Shown piece by piece: positions 17,278-24,607 of a DNA stretch of 24,735 nucleotides; position 1 is the first letter of the stretch; every line of letters begins with the position of its first letter. A program made the translations under genes and the position numbers. The notes under the pieces are model-generated. The model had not been told where the DNA came from, ran no database searches, and saw nothing but the letters and a program-made list of their open reading frames with translations. Where the stretch lies: the NCBI GenBank assembly GCA_903924805.1, contig CAIYCZ010000015.1, forward strand, positions 1 to 24,735, read 5' to 3'. This DNA comes from an uncultured delta proteobacterium (GTDB taxonomy: Bacteria > Desulfobacterota > WTBG01 > CAIYCZ01).

Positions 17278-19046
17278 CCCTGCCGTTCTTTACCGGCGGA
17301 CAGGTCATGGGTCTCCTGCCATACCCGGGGTTGCGGTAGTTTCTGAATCGTAGACTCGGGATAGACATGCTGATAGCTGAGAATCTGCTGTGCCATTCTG
17401 CTGAACGCCGGCGCCGCTACCACTCCGCCATAGGTAACCCCTCTGGGCTCATCGATTACCACGACGATGGCGAGCCTGGGGTCGTTAGCCGGAACAAATC
17501 CCACAAAGGAGGAAACGCTTCTGTCCGAGTAGCCCTTTCCGCCCGGGGCTATTTTCTGCGCAGTGCCGGTTTTGCCGGCAACCTCAAATCCCTCTACTGA
17601 TGCATTATGGCCGGTGCCTCCCGGCTGAATAACGGTCTTGAGCATGTCCGTCACTGCCTGCGCGCTCTGCGCAGAAATAACTCTGCGGATAGCCTTTGGC
17701 ACCGTCTCCTGGATGACGGTTCCGTTTTCATCCTTAATCTTTTTTACCAGATAGGGGCGCATCAGCACACCGCCGTTTGCTATTGACGCATATGCGGTGA
17801 CAAGCTGCAGGGCCGTAACCGATATGCCCTGTCCGAATGAGATGGTTCCCAGGTTAATATCGCGCCACTGCGCAGAGGGCGGCACATACCCCGGGACCTC
17901 GCCGGGAAATTCGATGCCCGTCTCCTGGGAGAAACCAAATTTGCAAATGTATTGATAAAAGCGCTCCTTCCCCAGATGCTGGGCGATTTTGCTTGCCCCG
18001 ATATTGCTGGAGTATTTTATAACATCCGTGACACAGAGCAGCCCGTGGGGGTGCACATCGTGAATGATCTTGCCGCCCATGTGGTAGGAACCATTCTCAC
18101 AGTCATACATGTCACCGGGTTTCACCACTCCCTCTTCCAGTGCAGACCCCACCAGAATCGTCTTGAACACAGAGCCCGGCTCAAACACATCGGTTACCGC
18201 CCGGTTCTTCCATATTTCGCCGGAACCGGAATTGCCCTGATTGGGATTAAACACGGGAGCAACCGCCAGTGCCAGGATCGCACCGGTCCGGGGGTCCATA
18301 ATCACTGCCAGCCCGCCTCTGGCTTTAGCCTTTAATACAGCCTCCTGCAGTTCCCTTTCAGCAAGGTACTGAATGTTTTTATCTATAGTCAGAGTGAGGT
18401 CGTATCCGCGGATGGAATCAACGGTCTTTATCCCCTCCGGGAAAAGCTCGCGCCCCAGCGCATCCCGGTTCACCTCAAGATAGCCCGACCTGCCTCTGAT
18501 CTCTTTATCATATTCACGCTCAAGCCCCTCAAGCCCCTGGGAGTCGACGCCCACAAACCCGAGGAGTTGTCCGGCAATCTCCCGGTTTGGATAAAACCGC
18601 TGAGCTTCTTTGATAAAGCCAATTCCCTCAATCTTGAACGCGCGTATCTTGTCTGACTGATCCGGTGAAAGCTGCCTCTTCATCCAGACAAAAGGCTGCT
18701 TGCTCTGAATGATGCTTAAAATTTTATCCCGTGATACTCCTAATATTGAGGACAGTTTCTGTGCCGTATCCTTTTTGTTCCTCACCAGCCGGGGCCGTAC
18801 GTAGAGCGAATCCACGTCAACACTCACCGCCAGTTCCGCACCCGTGCAGTCATAAATAGTACCTCTCCTGTTGCTCAGCGGGACTTTCTTTTTCGCCTGT
18901 CTGTCCAGTCTCCTGATAAGCTCCCCGGATTTGAGCACCTGGAGGGTATAGGCCCGAAACCCTACCACCACCAGCAGGATTAAAAATGCCAGACCTACAA
19001 GTCGTATATTTTTGATGATTTCAGAACGGATTTTAAGTTTTACCAT
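17274..19046 (-). CDS. ftsI: Septal peptidoglycan transpeptidase FtsI (PBP3, class B)
   Basis: FtsI cross-links septal peptidoglycan in the periplasm as partner of FtsW. The 590-residue protein has a basic tail, one membrane segment at about 15-31, and a dimerisation domain including the RRGTIYDCTGAELA segment. The transpeptidase domain has the active-site SxxK as SVFK (292-295), SSN at 346-348 and KTGT at 492-495. No PASTA domain is visible at the C-terminus. The ATG overlaps the end of ftsL by seven bases, and its stop overlaps murE. A SpoVD-like role is less likely, given the operon and the lack of PASTA. Confidence 0.96.
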   Translation of the reverse strand: MVKLKIRSEIIKNIRLVGLAFLILLVVVGFRAYTLQVLKSGELIRRLDRQAKKKVPLSNRRGTIYDCTGAELAVSVDVDSLYVRPRLVRNKKDTAQKLSSILGVSRDKILSIIQSKQPFVWMKRQLSPDQSDKIRAFKIEGIGFIKEAQRFYPNREIAGQLLGFVGVDSQGLEGLEREYDKEIRGRSGYLEVNRDALGRELFPEGIKTVDSIRGYDLTLTIDKNIQYLAERELQEAVLKAKARGGLAVIMDPRTGAILALAVAPVFNPNQGNSGSGEIWKNRAVTDVFEPGSVFKTILVGSALEEGVVKPGDMYDCENGSYHMGGKIIHDVHPHGLLCVTDVIKYSSNIGASKIAQHLGKERFYQYICKFGFSQETGIEFPGEVPGYVPPSAQWRDINLGTISFGQGISVTALQLVTAYASIANGGVLMRPYLVKKIKDENGTVIQETVPKAIRRVISAQSAQAVTDMLKTVIQPGGTGHNASVEGFEVAGKTGTAQKIAPGGKGYSDRSVSSFVGFVPANDPRLAIVVVIDEPRGVTYGGVVAAPAFSRMAQQILSYQHVYPESTIQKLPQPRVWQETHDLSAGKERQG

Positions 19047-19387
19047 TCCAGGACAATGATTTGTTTATGTTTGGGAGTAACCATCTCCCGGTCGCCGCGG
19101 GCAATCTTTTCAATCCGTGATGACGCACTCAGCGCAGCCCGTTCCACCCGCAGCGCCCTGTTTCCCTGAATGAGGATCCCCTGTTGTTCATGTGCCCGTG
19201 AGATCTGATACCCGGTTTCCAGAATATAAATCCGTATCCACAGCAACATGAAAAAACAGACCAGGATAAAACTTCCCAGGCACAGGGAAAGCAGCGGGTA
19301 TGAACGTCCCTGGCTGCCGGCGCGTCTTACACTCTGGTGTGCCAGGATGTTCGTGTGAATGAATCGTTCGGTAATAACCTGGATCAT
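19040..19387 (-). CDS. ftsL: Cell division protein FtsL
   Basis: A small bitopic protein of 115 residues from the ATG at 19387. It has a basic cytoplasmic tail, one strong membrane segment at about 31-54, then a periplasmic helical stretch (about 58-98) of heptad-like character. Sequence conservation in FtsL is very low; size, topology and position between rsmH and ftsI carry the assignment. In well-studied bacteria it forms a complex with FtsB and FtsQ that activates FtsWI; no FtsB is seen here. The frame extends to a TTG at 19414, but the ATG at 19387 follows a strong GGGGGGA site and is preferred. Confidence 0.88.
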   Translation of the reverse strand: MIQVITERFIHTNILAHQSVRRAGSQGRSYPLLSLCLGSFILVCFFMLLWIRIYILETGYQISRAHEQQGILIQGNRALRVERAALSASSRIEKIARGDREMVTPKHKQIIVLEW

Positions 19388-19409
19388 GATGTCCCCCCGG
19401 GTGATAAAA

Positions 19410-19451
19410 TCCAAAATTCTGATTTTAAAATTCCAAATACTATTTACTATT
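19410..19451. repeat. AT-rich heptamer-phased DNA in the rsmH-ftsL gap
   Basis: The gap reads as six consecutive 7-bp units with the phases TCCAAAA, TTCTGAT, TTTAAAA, TTCCAAA, TACTATT and TACTATT. The last two are identical (19438-19451) and run into the rsmH stop codon. The stretch stands out against the higher-GC genes on both sides and recalls the NTCAAAT heptamers at 9401-9428. Units one to four are degenerate, so the array call there is tentative. Confidence 0.45.
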
Positions 19452-20391
19452 ACACCTTCTCTGCCACCCGCAGTTTTGCACTCCGCGACCGCGGATTAGC
19501 CTGTATTTCAGCGGGTGCTGGTACCACCGGTTTTCTGGTAATAATGGTAACCTTCGGTGTTCCGCCGCACACGCACTGGGGCATACGGGGCGGGCACGTA
19601 CACCCTTTTCCCCACTGCCGCAGCTTGTGCTTGACGATTCTGTCTTCAAGTGAATGAAAAGATATGGCGCACAGCCTTCCGCCCGGTCTGAGCAGGTCCA
19701 GCGCTTCGTCCAGTCCGGTGTGGAGGTTCTGCAGTTCATCATTGACTGCGATGCGTAATGCCTGAAACGTTTTAGTGGCAGGATGAATCTTTGCGGGAAA
19801 ATGTCTGCGCGGAAGCGCGTGTACAATGATGTCGGAAAGTTCTGCGGTGGTGGCAATGGGCCCCTCTGTTCTGCGCTTCAGGATATGCCGGGCTATCCGC
19901 TTCGCCCAGCGCTCTTCGCCAAAGCTGCGCAGCATTTCTGCAAGTTCTGGCTCGGACGAGCTGTTTATAATATCTTTTGCCTGCACGGAGGTGTTTTGAT
20001 CCATTCTCATATCCAGCGGCCCATCACCCATAAAACTGAATCCCCGCGAGGGATCGTTCAATTGCATTGAGGAAACACCAAGGTCAAAAAGGATTCCATC
20101 AATCTGATGGATAGGTATCGTATTGAGTATGGTTTTTAGTTCTGTAAAATTTCCCTGCACTACCGTTACCCGGTCATGAAATGGTTCAAGATTTTTTCGG
20201 GCAATGGCAACTGCCCGTGCATCCCTGTCTATCCCCACCAGCAGCGCAATCCCGGGACATGTCTTCAGAAGCTCTCCAGCATGGCCGCCACTGCCTGTTG
20301 TTGCATCAACGTAAATGCCACCATCCGTACAGCGAATATGCTCTATAACTTCCCGCAACAAAACCGGTATATGCCCGCTGTCCGCGTTCAT
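19450..20391 (-). CDS. rsmH: 16S rRNA (cytosine-1402-N4) methyltransferase RsmH (MraW)
   Basis: RsmH methylates N4 of C1402 in the ribosomal P site using S-adenosylmethionine. The 313-residue protein begins with the family start GHIPVLLREVIEHI and carries the SAM-binding loop ATTGSGGHAGELL at about 30-42. It also has GILFDLGVSSMQLN, GPLDMRMD, and the C-terminal RLCAISFHSLEDRIVK segment followed by a Cys-rich patch. Its length is standard. It starts two bases after the mraZ stop, so the two are surely co-transcribed. This is the usual second gene of the dcw cluster. Confidence 0.97.
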   Translation of the reverse strand: MNADSGHIPVLLREVIEHIRCTDGGIYVDATTGSGGHAGELLKTCPGIALLVGIDRDARAVAIARKNLEPFHDRVTVVQGNFTELKTILNTIPIHQIDGILFDLGVSSMQLNDPSRGFSFMGDGPLDMRMDQNTSVQAKDIINSSSEPELAEMLRSFGEERWAKRIARHILKRRTEGPIATTAELSDIIVHALPRRHFPAKIHPATKTFQALRIAVNDELQNLHTGLDEALDLLRPGGRLCAISFHSLEDRIVKHKLRQWGKGCTCPPRMPQCVCGGTPKVTIITRKPVVPAPAEIQANPRSRSAKLRVAEKV

Positions 20392-20393
20392 GT

Positions 20394-20837
20394 CTACAGC
20401 CTGAGGCGGTTGAGAATTTCACCGATGTCTTCACTGGGCTCCTGGTTCTGGGCCTGGTTGATGGTCTGGTCAAACCGTTCTTTATTCCATATCTCAAAGT
20501 GTTTAATCCGTCCGGCAATAACCACGTCTTTTTCAAGGTGTGCATGAATTCTCAAACTCGGGGGGATGAGAATGCGCCCCTGCTTGTCAGTGGTGCATTC
20601 GGTGGCGTAGGAAATGATCAGACGCTGGAAGTTTCGCACCTCCCGCTTTCCGGTAGGTTGGTTATAAATTTCTTCTTCTACTTTCAGCCATTCTTCCTGA
20701 GGATATACGTAGAGGCACTCATCAAATGTGGTGATGATAAGGCTATCATCATATTTGCGCAGTATCTCGCGGAATTTTACCGGAAGACTGATGCGCCCCT
20801 TTTCATCTATTATATGGTCAAAACGTCCCCTGAACAT
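20394..20837 (-). CDS. mraZ: Transcriptional regulator MraZ
   Basis: MraZ is a DNA-binding protein of the SpoVT/AbrB fold and first gene of the dcw cluster. The 147-residue sequence has two copies of the domain, the first opening FRGRFDHIIDEKGRISLP and the second with the TTDKQGRILIPPSL segment near 78-91. In E. coli MraZ represses its own operon by binding TGGGN repeats; in Mycoplasma AAAGTG[T/G] repeats are bound. Three AAGTGG boxes with exactly this spacing lie in the leader of this gene, so autoregulation is well supported. The ATG has an AGG site seven bases upstream. Confidence 0.97.
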   Translation of the reverse strand: MFRGRFDHIIDEKGRISLPVKFREILRKYDDSLIITTFDECLYVYPQEEWLKVEEEIYNQPTGKREVRNFQRLIISYATECTTDKQGRILIPPSLRIHAHLEKDVVIAGRIKHFEIWNKERFDQTINQAQNQEPSEDIGEILNRLRL

Positions 20838-20858
20838 AGTTGCCTGATGGTATTAAAA

Positions 20859-20886
20859 ACCACTTTATTCCACTTCATCCCACTTT
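20859..20886 (-). promoter_or_regulatory. MraZ operator: three AAGTGG boxes at 10-bp spacing
   Basis: On the minus strand AAGTGG occurs three times, at 20885-20880, 20875-20870 and 20865-20860, each exactly 10 bp apart; the first reads AAAGTGGG. Spacing and core match known MraZ sites (TGGGN with 5-bp spacers in E. coli, AAAGTG[T/G] repeats in Mycoplasma). The boxes cover about +2 to +28 relative to the predicted start, a position suited to repression of the dcw operon. Confidence 0.9.
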
Positions 20887-20893
20887 TAGGCGA

Positions 20894-20922
20894 AATATAT
20901 TCCTGTCCGTAACCGATGTCAA
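20894..20922 (-). promoter_or_regulatory. Sigma-70 promoter of the dcw operon
   Basis: On the minus strand a perfect -35 TTGACA (20922-20917) is separated by 17 bp from the -10 TATATT (20899-20894). The predicted start near 20887 gives an mraZ leader of about 50 nt and places the three MraZ boxes directly downstream. It is the strongest promoter visible for the whole 18-kb cluster. Confidence 0.88.
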
Positions 20923-21290
20923 GAAAAAAATGATGTTTTTCTAATGATTTTTAGGCTTTTTTCGAACCAAAAAATTAGCACAACATATGGACGTTCATTG
21001 TCGTATAAATACTAAATATAGTGTCTATTGCGAATAAATATCTTTTAAAGATGTTTGTGGCGGATAAAACATAAAAATATTTTTTAATATTTTTCTTCAT
21101 ATCAGCCTCAAAAATACCCTGCTGTAATAAAAACTTGAAACCTCCACATGAAAGGTATATTTTGTTGAGTAGCGGTCTGTTCAGTTTTTGCATATAAGAA
21201 TTTTTCTATCGTACCTGTTGCAGATACGAGCAGCGCATCCGGGGCGTTTTTGAAACTGAAGCACTGAAACCATAGCCACCATGATTAGCT
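20923..21290. other. AT-rich divergent intergenic region (mraZ / SPOR gene)
   Basis: About 370 bp without a convincing gene. It contains small AT-only inverted repeats, for example a 9-bp stem with a TTTT loop at 21073-21094 and ATCTTT/AAAGAT at 21040-21052. A weak plus-strand promoter candidate for the SPOR gene has TTGAAA (21135-21140) and TATATT (21156-21161), but the 15-bp spacer is short. No known riboswitch could be recognised. Confidence 0.5.
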
Positions 21291-21293
21291 ATG
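21271..21293 (+). promoter_or_regulatory. Hairpin enclosing the SPOR gene start codon
   Basis: CATAGC (21271-21276) and GCTATG (21288-21293) are perfect inverted copies with an 11-base loop, and the ATG of the gene is the last three bases of the right arm. No ribosome binding site is seen before the ATG. In RNA the stem could hide the start; this is inference from a six-pair stem only. Confidence 0.35.
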
Positions 21294-22412
21294 AAAAAAT
21301 TTTGCTGCCTGTTTTTTCTATTTTTTGTTTGTGCTCTTTTCCCGCTGAGCTCACCATGCTTTAGTGAAAACAAAAAAGCTGCTTCTCCTCCCCCGCTTCC
21401 TGCACAAGAATTATTTTTCACCTTTCAGGTTCAGTCTGTAGCAAATAAAGAGCCGGCACATGCGCTTGAGAACAGACTGGTCCGCAAAGGCTATCCTGCC
21501 TATGTCACACAGTCTCTGGATAAAACCGGGAAGCAGTTCTATCAGATCCGCATCGGAAAGTTCAGCACCCGGAAAGAAGCAGAAGCATCGGCACGCCTTT
21601 TTTATACCAGGGAAAAAATGGCGTACTGGATTACTGCAGCATCCGGAACACAGAGGGCTTCATCCACGACGACAACAATGAATGCTGGTGCTCCTGCAGG
21701 GTCCCCGGACAATGCACCGGGAAAGGTGCCGGCTCCTGCCGCAGCAAAAGAACCGGCAGCGCAGACAGAATCGCTTTCAGGCATTGAGAAGGTGCCGGAT
21801 GAAGAAAAGTATCTGGACCTTGAAAACACTGCCCCTGAGACCCGCAAACAGGAATCAGCGCAGCCATCCGAGCAGCCACCACCGGCAGCCCGGGAACAGG
21901 AGGACACCTCCCGTCAGCAATCCGTCACCAGGATGTATACCTACCGTGGGCCTCAGGGCTCGCTGCATGTCACCAATACGCTTGATAATATCCCGAACGA
22001 GTTTCGGGACGCTATAGAAAGCATCTCCCTGTTCCCGGTTAAAGTTATTTCCTTTAACCAGAAGAAAAAAGTTCTGCTCCTGGATTGTGAAGGGAAGGAA
22101 CTCGAGGTTAAGCTTCTGGGGATTTCTATTCCGTCTGCTGCTGTTGCCGGCAGCGTTTCCACCTATGTTGATAAAAAATTAAAGGGGGCTCCCCTGCGTC
22201 TCAAATACATCCCTGGGCGCAGCGGCGATAAAGACAGAATCCTGTCGGGCAGCCTCTATTTCAGACAGGGCACCCCGGTTAATCTGGAAATGCTCATGCA
22301 GGGAATTGCCCCGTATGACACAGGGCACAGTCCCGTCTCACAGCAAAAAGTATTCACCGAGGCAGAAGCCTTTGCCAGAAAGGAAAAGGCCGGCATCTGG
22401 GCAGGTCAATAA
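21291..22412 (+). CDS. Secreted SPOR / DUF4124-like / SNase-like fusion protein
   Basis: A 373-residue protein with a signal peptide at about 1-25 (Lys-Lys, then a hydrophobic core). Residues 42-115 look like a SPOR domain (FQVQSVANKEPAHALENRL ... YQIRIGKFSTRKEAEASARL); SPOR domains bind denuded glycan at the septum. A Pro/Ala/Glu-rich linker at 116-210 leads to a DUF4124-like segment (MYTYRGPQGSLHVTNTLDNI, 215-234). Residues 252-372 resemble staphylococcal nuclease, ending FARKEKAGIW. In SNase the site is RLIGID.PE; here it is KLLGISIPS, so the Arg, Asp and Glu are lost and only an Arg in DKDRILSG remains. A nuclease activity is therefore unlikely. The gene diverges from mraZ, and a role in division or envelope is inferred. 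The SPOR and DUF4124 calls are by eye. Confidence 0.82.
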   Translation: MKKFCCLFFLFFVCALFPLSSPCFSENKKAASPPPLPAQELFFTFQVQSVANKEPAHALENRLVRKGYPAYVTQSLDKTGKQFYQIRIGKFSTRKEAEASARLFYTREKMAYWITAASGTQRASSTTTTMNAGAPAGSPDNAPGKVPAPAAAKEPAAQTESLSGIEKVPDEEKYLDLENTAPETRKQESAQPSEQPPPAAREQEDTSRQQSVTRMYTYRGPQGSLHVTNTLDNIPNEFRDAIESISLFPVKVISFNQKKKVLLLDCEGKELEVKLLGISIPSAAVAGSVSTYVDKKLKGAPLRLKYIPGRSGDKDRILSGSLYFRQGTPVNLEMLMQGIAPYDTGHSPVSQQKVFTEAEAFARKEKAGIWAGQ

Positions 22413-22447
22413 GCAGCACTGATGATTATCTCCGTGTGATTTATGCA

Positions 22448-22478
22448 TTGAAAATAGAAATCAAAGAGTATATATAAT
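22448..22478 (+). promoter_or_regulatory. Possible promoter of the TPR gene
   Basis: TTGAAA (22448-22453) and a perfect TATAAT (22473-22478) are 19 bp apart; with TATATA two bases earlier the spacer would be 17 bp. The predicted leader to the ATG at 22516 is about 30 nt. The spacer is long, so the call is moderate. The upstream SPOR gene ends 103 bp before the TPR start, so read-through is also possible. Confidence 0.4.
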
Positions 22479-22515
22479 TCCACTCCATGTATGCTATGCA
22501 GGCTTGGGTACACTC

Positions 22516-24276
22516 ATGAAAAAAATATGGCTTGGCTCCAGACCATCTGAAATTAAGGGAAAAGATAAAAATTTTGATCCTGAACCGCGCCTTGATGCTG
22601 GTGCAGGGCCGGAGTCATCTGCGCCTGAGCAGGTAATTATTTCTGCCCGGAAGCCTGCCAGAAAAGCTGCCGGCCTGAAGCGGATTATCTGGCTGCTGCT
22701 TTTCATCATCGGGGTGCTGCTTGGTGTTGTGTTATTTAAGGGGTCACCTGATTTCTCTTCGCAGGATATCAAACATATCTTTTCCCTCCAGGCTGCGCTT
22801 GACCGCGTTGAAGTCGTGTCAGGAGCACAGACGCTCACCATACAAGACGGCGAAACCGTTGAGATTAATTTCAGAGACGGCCTCAGCATAAAAAAAATTA
22901 TCTGCAGGGGATGGTACCGGCTGTTTCCTCCGGATGACATTCAGGCTGAAATCACCGGCGTGGGGAAGCTGCCGGACCCCTATCAGGAAAATATTATCCC
23001 GCTGTTAAAACCTGAAAAGGCAACCTCCGGTGACCTCATGCTGTCAAGGGGAAACACCCGGATTGGCAGGGTGCGTTTTACCCTCAGGCTGGATGCCCGG
23101 GACTGGATTTCACGGGCTGAAGTGGTAGAGGACCGGGAGCTTAAAAACCTCTGCTATAAAAATGCCATTGCCATCAGCCCCTCTTCTGAAGAAGCCCGCA
23201 GCGGTCTTGCCAAAACCTACGAACAGAATAAGCAGGCAGACCGGGCAATTGCAGAATATGAGGAAGTCTTAAAAATTAATCCGGACAATAAAGAAGCGCT
23301 CACCGCCCTTGTCAGCCTGTACAGCCAGAAAAACCGGCGCGCAAAGCTCATTGAAACCTATCAGACACTGGCAAAGCTTGATACCAAAAAAGCAGACAAC
23401 TACTATTACAAAGCCGCTACCGTTGCAGAAAAATCAAATCTGCCCGCTGAGGCACTTGCCCTGTATAAAAAATCCATCGCCGCAAACAGCGCCAATCTCG
23501 ATGCCCGGCAGAAGCTCATTAAAATATATGAGAAACAGAACCAGTGGAACCTGGTAGCAACGCAAACCCAGGAGTTGGTGAAGCTTGATCCCAATAATTC
23601 CAACCTGTATCTCTATCTCTCGGAAGCCTATCTCAAAACCAATCAGCTTGACCAGGCTGTTGCAGCAGTGGAAAAAGCGGCAAAGCTCAACCCGAAGGAT
23701 GCACCGATTCAGCTGCAGTGTGCGCTGCTGTATGAAAAAGCAAAGAAGGAAGACCGGGCTATTCAGGCATACAAAAAACTGGTTGCGATAACCCCCAAAA
23801 ATGCCACGGCGTTTAATAATCTCGGACTGCTCCAGGAAAAAACAGGCGACCGGAAATCAGCTGTTGCCAATTATGAGAAAGCGGTATCCCTTGACCCGGA
23901 CAATACCGTGTTTCTCCTGAATCTTGCGGATGCCTATGAAAAGGAGAAGCAGCGGGACAAAGCCATACAGGTGTATGAGAAAGTAGCACAAGTCGACAAG
24001 AAGAATGCGGGAGCATGGGAGGCTCTGGCAGTCCTCTATCAGAAGGGCGGCAGAAATGCCGATGTCATCAAAGCGTATAAGGAGCTCTCACAGATTGAGC
24101 CTAAAAAAATCCTCTGGCACCAGAAGCTTGCGTCCCTCTATGAAAACGCGGGGAACTATACTGAGGCAAAAAAAGAATATGAAAGGATTCTGAAATTAAA
24201 TCCAAAAGATAAAGAAGCTAAACAGAAGGTGCTTGACCTTTCCATCAAGCGAATCCAGAGAAAGCTGAAAAAATAA
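22516..24276 (+). CDS. Membrane-anchored protein with ten tandem TPRs
   Basis: A 586-residue protein from the ATG at 22516 (a TTG four codons upstream, at 22504, is possible; neither start has a strong ribosome site). A charged N-terminus ending in ARKAAGLKR precedes one membrane segment at about 56-75, which predicts that the rest lies in the periplasm. Residues about 95-210 form an unrecognised, probably beta-rich domain. From about residue 225 there are ten consecutive 34-residue TPR units with typical signatures such as ALVSLYSQ, NNLGLLQEKTGDRKSAVANYEKAVSLDPDN and NYTEAKKEYERILKLNPKDK, ending in a basic tail. TPR arrays are protein-binding scaffolds; the partner is unknown. The neighbouring SPOR gene, in the same direction, suggests an envelope role. 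Confidence 0.9.
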   Translation: MKKIWLGSRPSEIKGKDKNFDPEPRLDAGAGPESSAPEQVIISARKPARKAAGLKRIIWLLLFIIGVLLGVVLFKGSPDFSSQDIKHIFSLQAALDRVEVVSGAQTLTIQDGETVEINFRDGLSIKKIICRGWYRLFPPDDIQAEITGVGKLPDPYQENIIPLLKPEKATSGDLMLSRGNTRIGRVRFTLRLDARDWISRAEVVEDRELKNLCYKNAIAISPSSEEARSGLAKTYEQNKQADRAIAEYEEVLKINPDNKEALTALVSLYSQKNRRAKLIETYQTLAKLDTKKADNYYYKAATVAEKSNLPAEALALYKKSIAANSANLDARQKLIKIYEKQNQWNLVATQTQELVKLDPNNSNLYLYLSEAYLKTNQLDQAVAAVEKAAKLNPKDAPIQLQCALLYEKAKKEDRAIQAYKKLVAITPKNATAFNNLGLLQEKTGDRKSAVANYEKAVSLDPDNTVFLLNLADAYEKEKQRDKAIQVYEKVAQVDKKNAGAWEALAVLYQKGGRNADVIKAYKELSQIEPKKILWHQKLASLYENAGNYTEAKKEYERILKLNPKDKEAKQKVLDLSIKRIQRKLKK

Positions 24277-24337
24277 ATTCCTCCTTTTTATAAAGGAAGG
24301 TTGGGAGGGATTTCTAAAGAGGGGGCAGGGAATTTTT
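24275..24337. repeat. GC/AT palindromic intergenic element after the TPR gene, possible terminator
   Basis: AAATTCCTCC (24275-24284) pairs with GGAGGGATTT (24304-24313), with one G-T pair. The inner part holds a second small palindrome, CCTTT...AAAGG. A purine-rich GAGGGGGCAGGGAA stretch and a run of seven Ts (24333-24339) follow. It resembles the 'AAATCCCTCC...GGAGGAATT' intergenic element that I recall as dispersed in several bacterial phyla, and it could also end transcription of the TPR gene. The link to that family is from memory. Confidence 0.45.
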
Positions 24338-24386
24338 TTGAATGCTGTGCGTCCGGATGGCACAAGCTGATTTCGCTCTTTGAATA

Positions 24387-24415
24387 TTGACCGGCAGTAC
24401 AAAAAAGAGTATAAA
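24387..24415 (+). promoter_or_regulatory. Sigma-70 promoter of tRNA-Arg
   Basis: TTGACC (24387-24392), a 17-bp spacer and TATAAA (24410-24415), each one base from consensus. The predicted start near 24422 leaves about 15 nt of leader before the tRNA. Confidence 0.8.
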
Positions 24416-24436
24416 TAGAACACTATATAAAACAGT

Positions 24437-24513
24437 GCGCCCGTAGCTCAGTTGGATAGAGTGCCGGACTACGAATCCGAAGGTCGGAGGTTCGAATCCT
24501 CTCGGGCGCGCCA
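24437..24513 (+). tRNA. tRNA-Arg (anticodon ACG)
   Basis: The acceptor arms GCGCCCG (24437-24443) and CGGGCGC (24503-24509) pair perfectly, followed by discriminator G and an encoded CCA (24511-24513). The D arm begins GCTCAGTTGGATAGAG, the anticodon loop reads CTACGAA with ACG at 24471-24473, and the T loop is TTCGAAT at 24491-24497. Anticodon ACG decodes CGN arginine codons after A34 deamination. The cloverleaf is complete in 77 bases. The first anticodon-stem pair is C-A, which is tolerated. Confidence 0.96.
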
Positions 24514-24522
24514 AAATATTAC

Positions 24523-24565
24523 AATGGGTTAGACGACATTACAGAGGTCATCTAACCCATTTTTT
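24523..24565 (+). terminator. Intrinsic terminator of tRNA-Arg
   Basis: A 15-bp stem with one mismatch, AATGGGTTAGACGAC (24523-24537) against GTCATCTAACCCATT (24547-24561), with a 9-base loop, followed at once by six Ts. It begins ten bases after the tRNA CCA end. Confidence 0.88.
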
Positions 24566-24607
24566 ATGCCTTTATCTAACAGATTTCTAACCAAATGTGG
24601 GGGATAA

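Noticed and set aside
20975..21193. Possible 72-residue minus-strand gene in the mraZ/SPOR gap
   Set aside because: AT-rich, low-complexity translation, no motif and a weak ribosome site; such a frame is easily open by chance in this DNA.
21200..21290. A riboswitch, such as a c-di-GMP (GEMM) aptamer, in the leader of the SPOR gene
   Set aside because: The conserved aptamer core words could not be found; only a short hairpin and CTGAA-type repeats are present.
24314..24514. Minus-strand frame over the tRNA with the familiar GFEPPTFGFVVRHSIQLSYGR-type translation
   Set aside because: This is a well-known spurious translation of the antisense strand of a tRNA gene.
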